From NCBI RefSeq assembly GCF_016834655.1, contig NZ_JAENHP010000014.1, forward strand, positions 1 to 64,000: 64,000 nucleotides of DNA, read 5' to 3'. Within the stretch, counting starts at the first letter, position 1, and every line of letters begins with the position of its first letter. The DNA is from Paractinoplanes ovalisporus. GTDB lineage: Bacteria; Actinomycetota; Actinomycetes; Mycobacteriales; Micromonosporaceae. Made by a program: the position numbers and the translations under genes. This document shows, piece by piece, positions 62,740 to 64,000 of the stretch. The notes under the pieces are model-generated. The model had not been told where the DNA came from and made no database searches. It saw only the letters and a program-made list of their open reading frames with translations.

Positions 62740-63581
62740 TCCGGATCAGCGGCGGGTTCAACAACCTCGGCGGCACCAACTCGTTCCACGCGCCGATCAC
62801 CGTGGGCGAGCCGGATATGGACGAGCCGGACACGCGCCGGGCCGATATCGGAGTGCTGACCGTCATCGACGAGGAGATCCGGGCGGTGGTCGAGGTGCTG
62901 AGGAACCTGGACGGCTGTCGCACGCGGCGTCTGGCCGACGGGCCCATGGCGTACGAGGCCTGCCTGCCCGGCCACGACGGACGCCCGCTGCGGATCGCCG
63001 CCGTGCAGACGCTGACCCGCGGCACCGACTCGGCCGCGCTGGCCTGCCGGGGGCTGATCGACGCCTACCACCCGGCCACGGTGCTGCTGGTCGGCATCGC
63101 GGGCGGGGTGAACCCGAAGGTCCAGGTGGGCGACGTGGTGCTGGGCGACAGCGTGATCTCGTACGACGCCCGCCGGGAGACCGCGGAGGGAACCCGCCGC
63201 CGAGGCCAGACGCAGGTGGTCAGCGCGGCCGTCACGCACCGCCTCAACGAGTTCTTCCGCGACCGGCCGGCCCGCGGTTTCGGCATCCACCGGGGACCGA
63301 TCGGCTCGGGCAACGCGGTGGTGACCGACGCGCGGTCCGAGATCCGACATTGGCTGCGCGACGTCAACGAGAAGGTCATGGCCGTCGAGACCGAGGCCGC
63401 GGGCGTGGCCCAGGCTTTCCACGAGACCGCGCTGCGGGCCGGCCATCCGGTGGGCTGGTTGCCGGTCCGCGGCATCTCGGACACTGCCGACGAGCACAAG
63501 ACCCACTCCCATCACGACCTGGCGGCCCGCAACGCCGCCGCCACGATGGCGCTGCTCGCGCCCTACCTGGACTTCCGGTGA
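62736..63581 (+). CDS. Nucleoside-phosphorylase-fold protein with N-terminal Gly/Asn-rich motif
   Basis: 281 residues from GTG 62736, overlapping the previous gene by four bases. Residues 2-22 (IRISGGFNNLGGTNSFHAPI) repeat the tail motif of the upstream membrane protein. Residues 37-281 are a PNP/MTA-SAH nucleosidase fold: IGVLTVIDEEIRAVVEVLRN, GIAGGVNPKVQVGDVVLGDS (120-139), the nucleoside-binding AVETEAAGVA with Glu220, and GISDTAD (246-252) with the general acid Asp249. Catalytic residues appear kept, so it may cleave or phosphorolyse a nucleoside. PNP-fold domains are known effectors in bacterial conflict systems; that role here is inferred. Confidence 0.85.
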   Translation: MIRISGGFNNLGGTNSFHAPITVGEPDMDEPDTRRADIGVLTVIDEEIRAVVEVLRNLDGCRTRRLADGPMAYEACLPGHDGRPLRIAAVQTLTRGTDSAALACRGLIDAYHPATVLLVGIAGGVNPKVQVGDVVLGDSVISYDARRETAEGTRRRGQTQVVSAAVTHRLNEFFRDRPARGFGIHRGPIGSGNAVVTDARSEIRHWLRDVNEKVMAVETEAAGVAQAFHETALRAGHPVGWLPVRGISDTADEHKTHSHHDLAARNAAATMALLAPYLDFR

Positions 63582-63608
63582 GCGACAGCCCGCGCCGATG
63601 AGGCGGGT

Positions 63609-63980
63609 TCAGCGGGCGGCGCGACGGTGGGCTTCGCTGCCCTCGCGATAGAACAGGTAGCCGCCGTGGTGCAGGACGTCGCCTTCGAAGCGGCCGTCGG
63701 CGGTGAAGCCGGAGTCGTCCCAGTAGTCGATGTGGGCGCCCCGCACCTCGTAGCGGCCGGTGTAGGCGCTGGCCCGCGAGCCGCGGGCCTCGTCGTAGCG
63801 CCCGCCCGGCAACAACTCCTGGCGGATGTGGTTGTCGGCGGTGACCCACATTCCGACGTACGGATGTGAGGCCGCGGAACTCGCGTCGGCGGGCTCGGAT
63901 CCGGGCTCCGGAGCTGTGCGGCAGGCCGCGAGTGCGCCCGCCGCGAAGAGGAGCACCGCGAGGCCGACCTGGCGTCGCAC
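63609..63980 (-). CDS. Atu4866-like lipoprotein
   Basis: 123 residues from GTG 63980. Signal peptide with lipobox LAAC (LAVLLFAAGALAAC), so lipid-anchored after cleavage at Cys19. The rest matches a small conserved domain found in proteobacteria and actinobacteria (SHPYVGMWVTADNHIRQELL, TGRYEVRGAHIDYWDDSGFT, LHHGGYLFYREG) sometimes called Atu4866. Function unknown; predicted beta-barrel binding fold. Converges on the PNP-fold gene. Confidence 0.8.
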   Translation of the reverse strand: MRRQVGLAVLLFAAGALAACRTAPEPGSEPADASSAASHPYVGMWVTADNHIRQELLPGGRYDEARGSRASAYTGRYEVRGAHIDYWDDSGFTADGRFEGDVLHHGGYLFYREGSEAHRRAAR

Positions 63981-64000
63981 CCCGGCTGTCCAGCGCTTGT

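Overview
The window looks like chromosomal DNA of a GC-rich, soil-type filamentous actinobacterium, most likely Micromonosporaceae (Actinoplanes-like). This is inferred from codon use, GTG starts, long secreted multi-domain glycan enzymes, an actinobacterial c-di-AMP riboswitch before a resuscitation-factor-like gene, and the HelD/HelR-type helicase. No tRNA, rRNA, phage, transposase or CRISPR array was found.

Layout. 1-6400: a cut-off NicO-type nickel/cobalt exporter with a His-rich 33-residue repeat, a TPR protein, a DUF4331 surface protein and an orphan ABC-2 permease. 6550-13640: small metabolic or unknown genes (FAD monooxygenase, DoxX-like protein, VOC protein), a secreted ricin-lectin/beta-helix protein, a serine hydrolase and a WGR/beta-propeller protein. 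14000-18640: secreted GH30 galactanase-like enzyme, M4 thermolysin-like protease, and a cell-wall transglycosylase/LysM protein behind a c-di-AMP riboswitch. 18990-27440: a universal stress protein divergent from an unusual transporter-stress protein fusion, a site-2 protease, and a SWIM/DUF6493 gene pair whose 3' end is repeated three more times downstream. 27445-37003: GlgX, a DUF3472-like secreted protein, oxidoreductases, a secreted arabinofuranosidase-like enzyme behind an exact CebR-type box, and decayed remnants of DHFR-like and SRPBCC genes. 37306-47514: a HelR-like helicase carrying about 720 residues of repetitive sequence, an MFS transporter, a monooxygenase-fold protein, a CocE hydrolase/TetR divergent pair, and a DUF234 ATPase. 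47611-56085: a translationally coupled secreted redox operon (two-domain laccase, giant ThuA/sugar-dehydrogenase protein, cupredoxin/Ig-like protein, beta-solenoid protein), divergent from a GH92 alpha-mannosidase. Identical 14-bp palindromes lie at both ends of the divergent region. 60344-63581: a three-gene operon of two membrane proteins and a nucleoside-phosphorylase-fold protein.

The best candidate for a new system is the last operon. The C-terminus of the membrane protein and the N-terminus of the phosphorylase-like protein carry the same short Gly/Asn-rich beta motif. This is the arrangement known for amyloid-type signalling pairs that link a sensor to an effector. The second is the secreted copper/quinoprotein operon. 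A third theme is a high density of minisatellite-like tandem repeats, in genes and between them, often with periods that keep the reading frame (33, 39, 72 and 99 bp).
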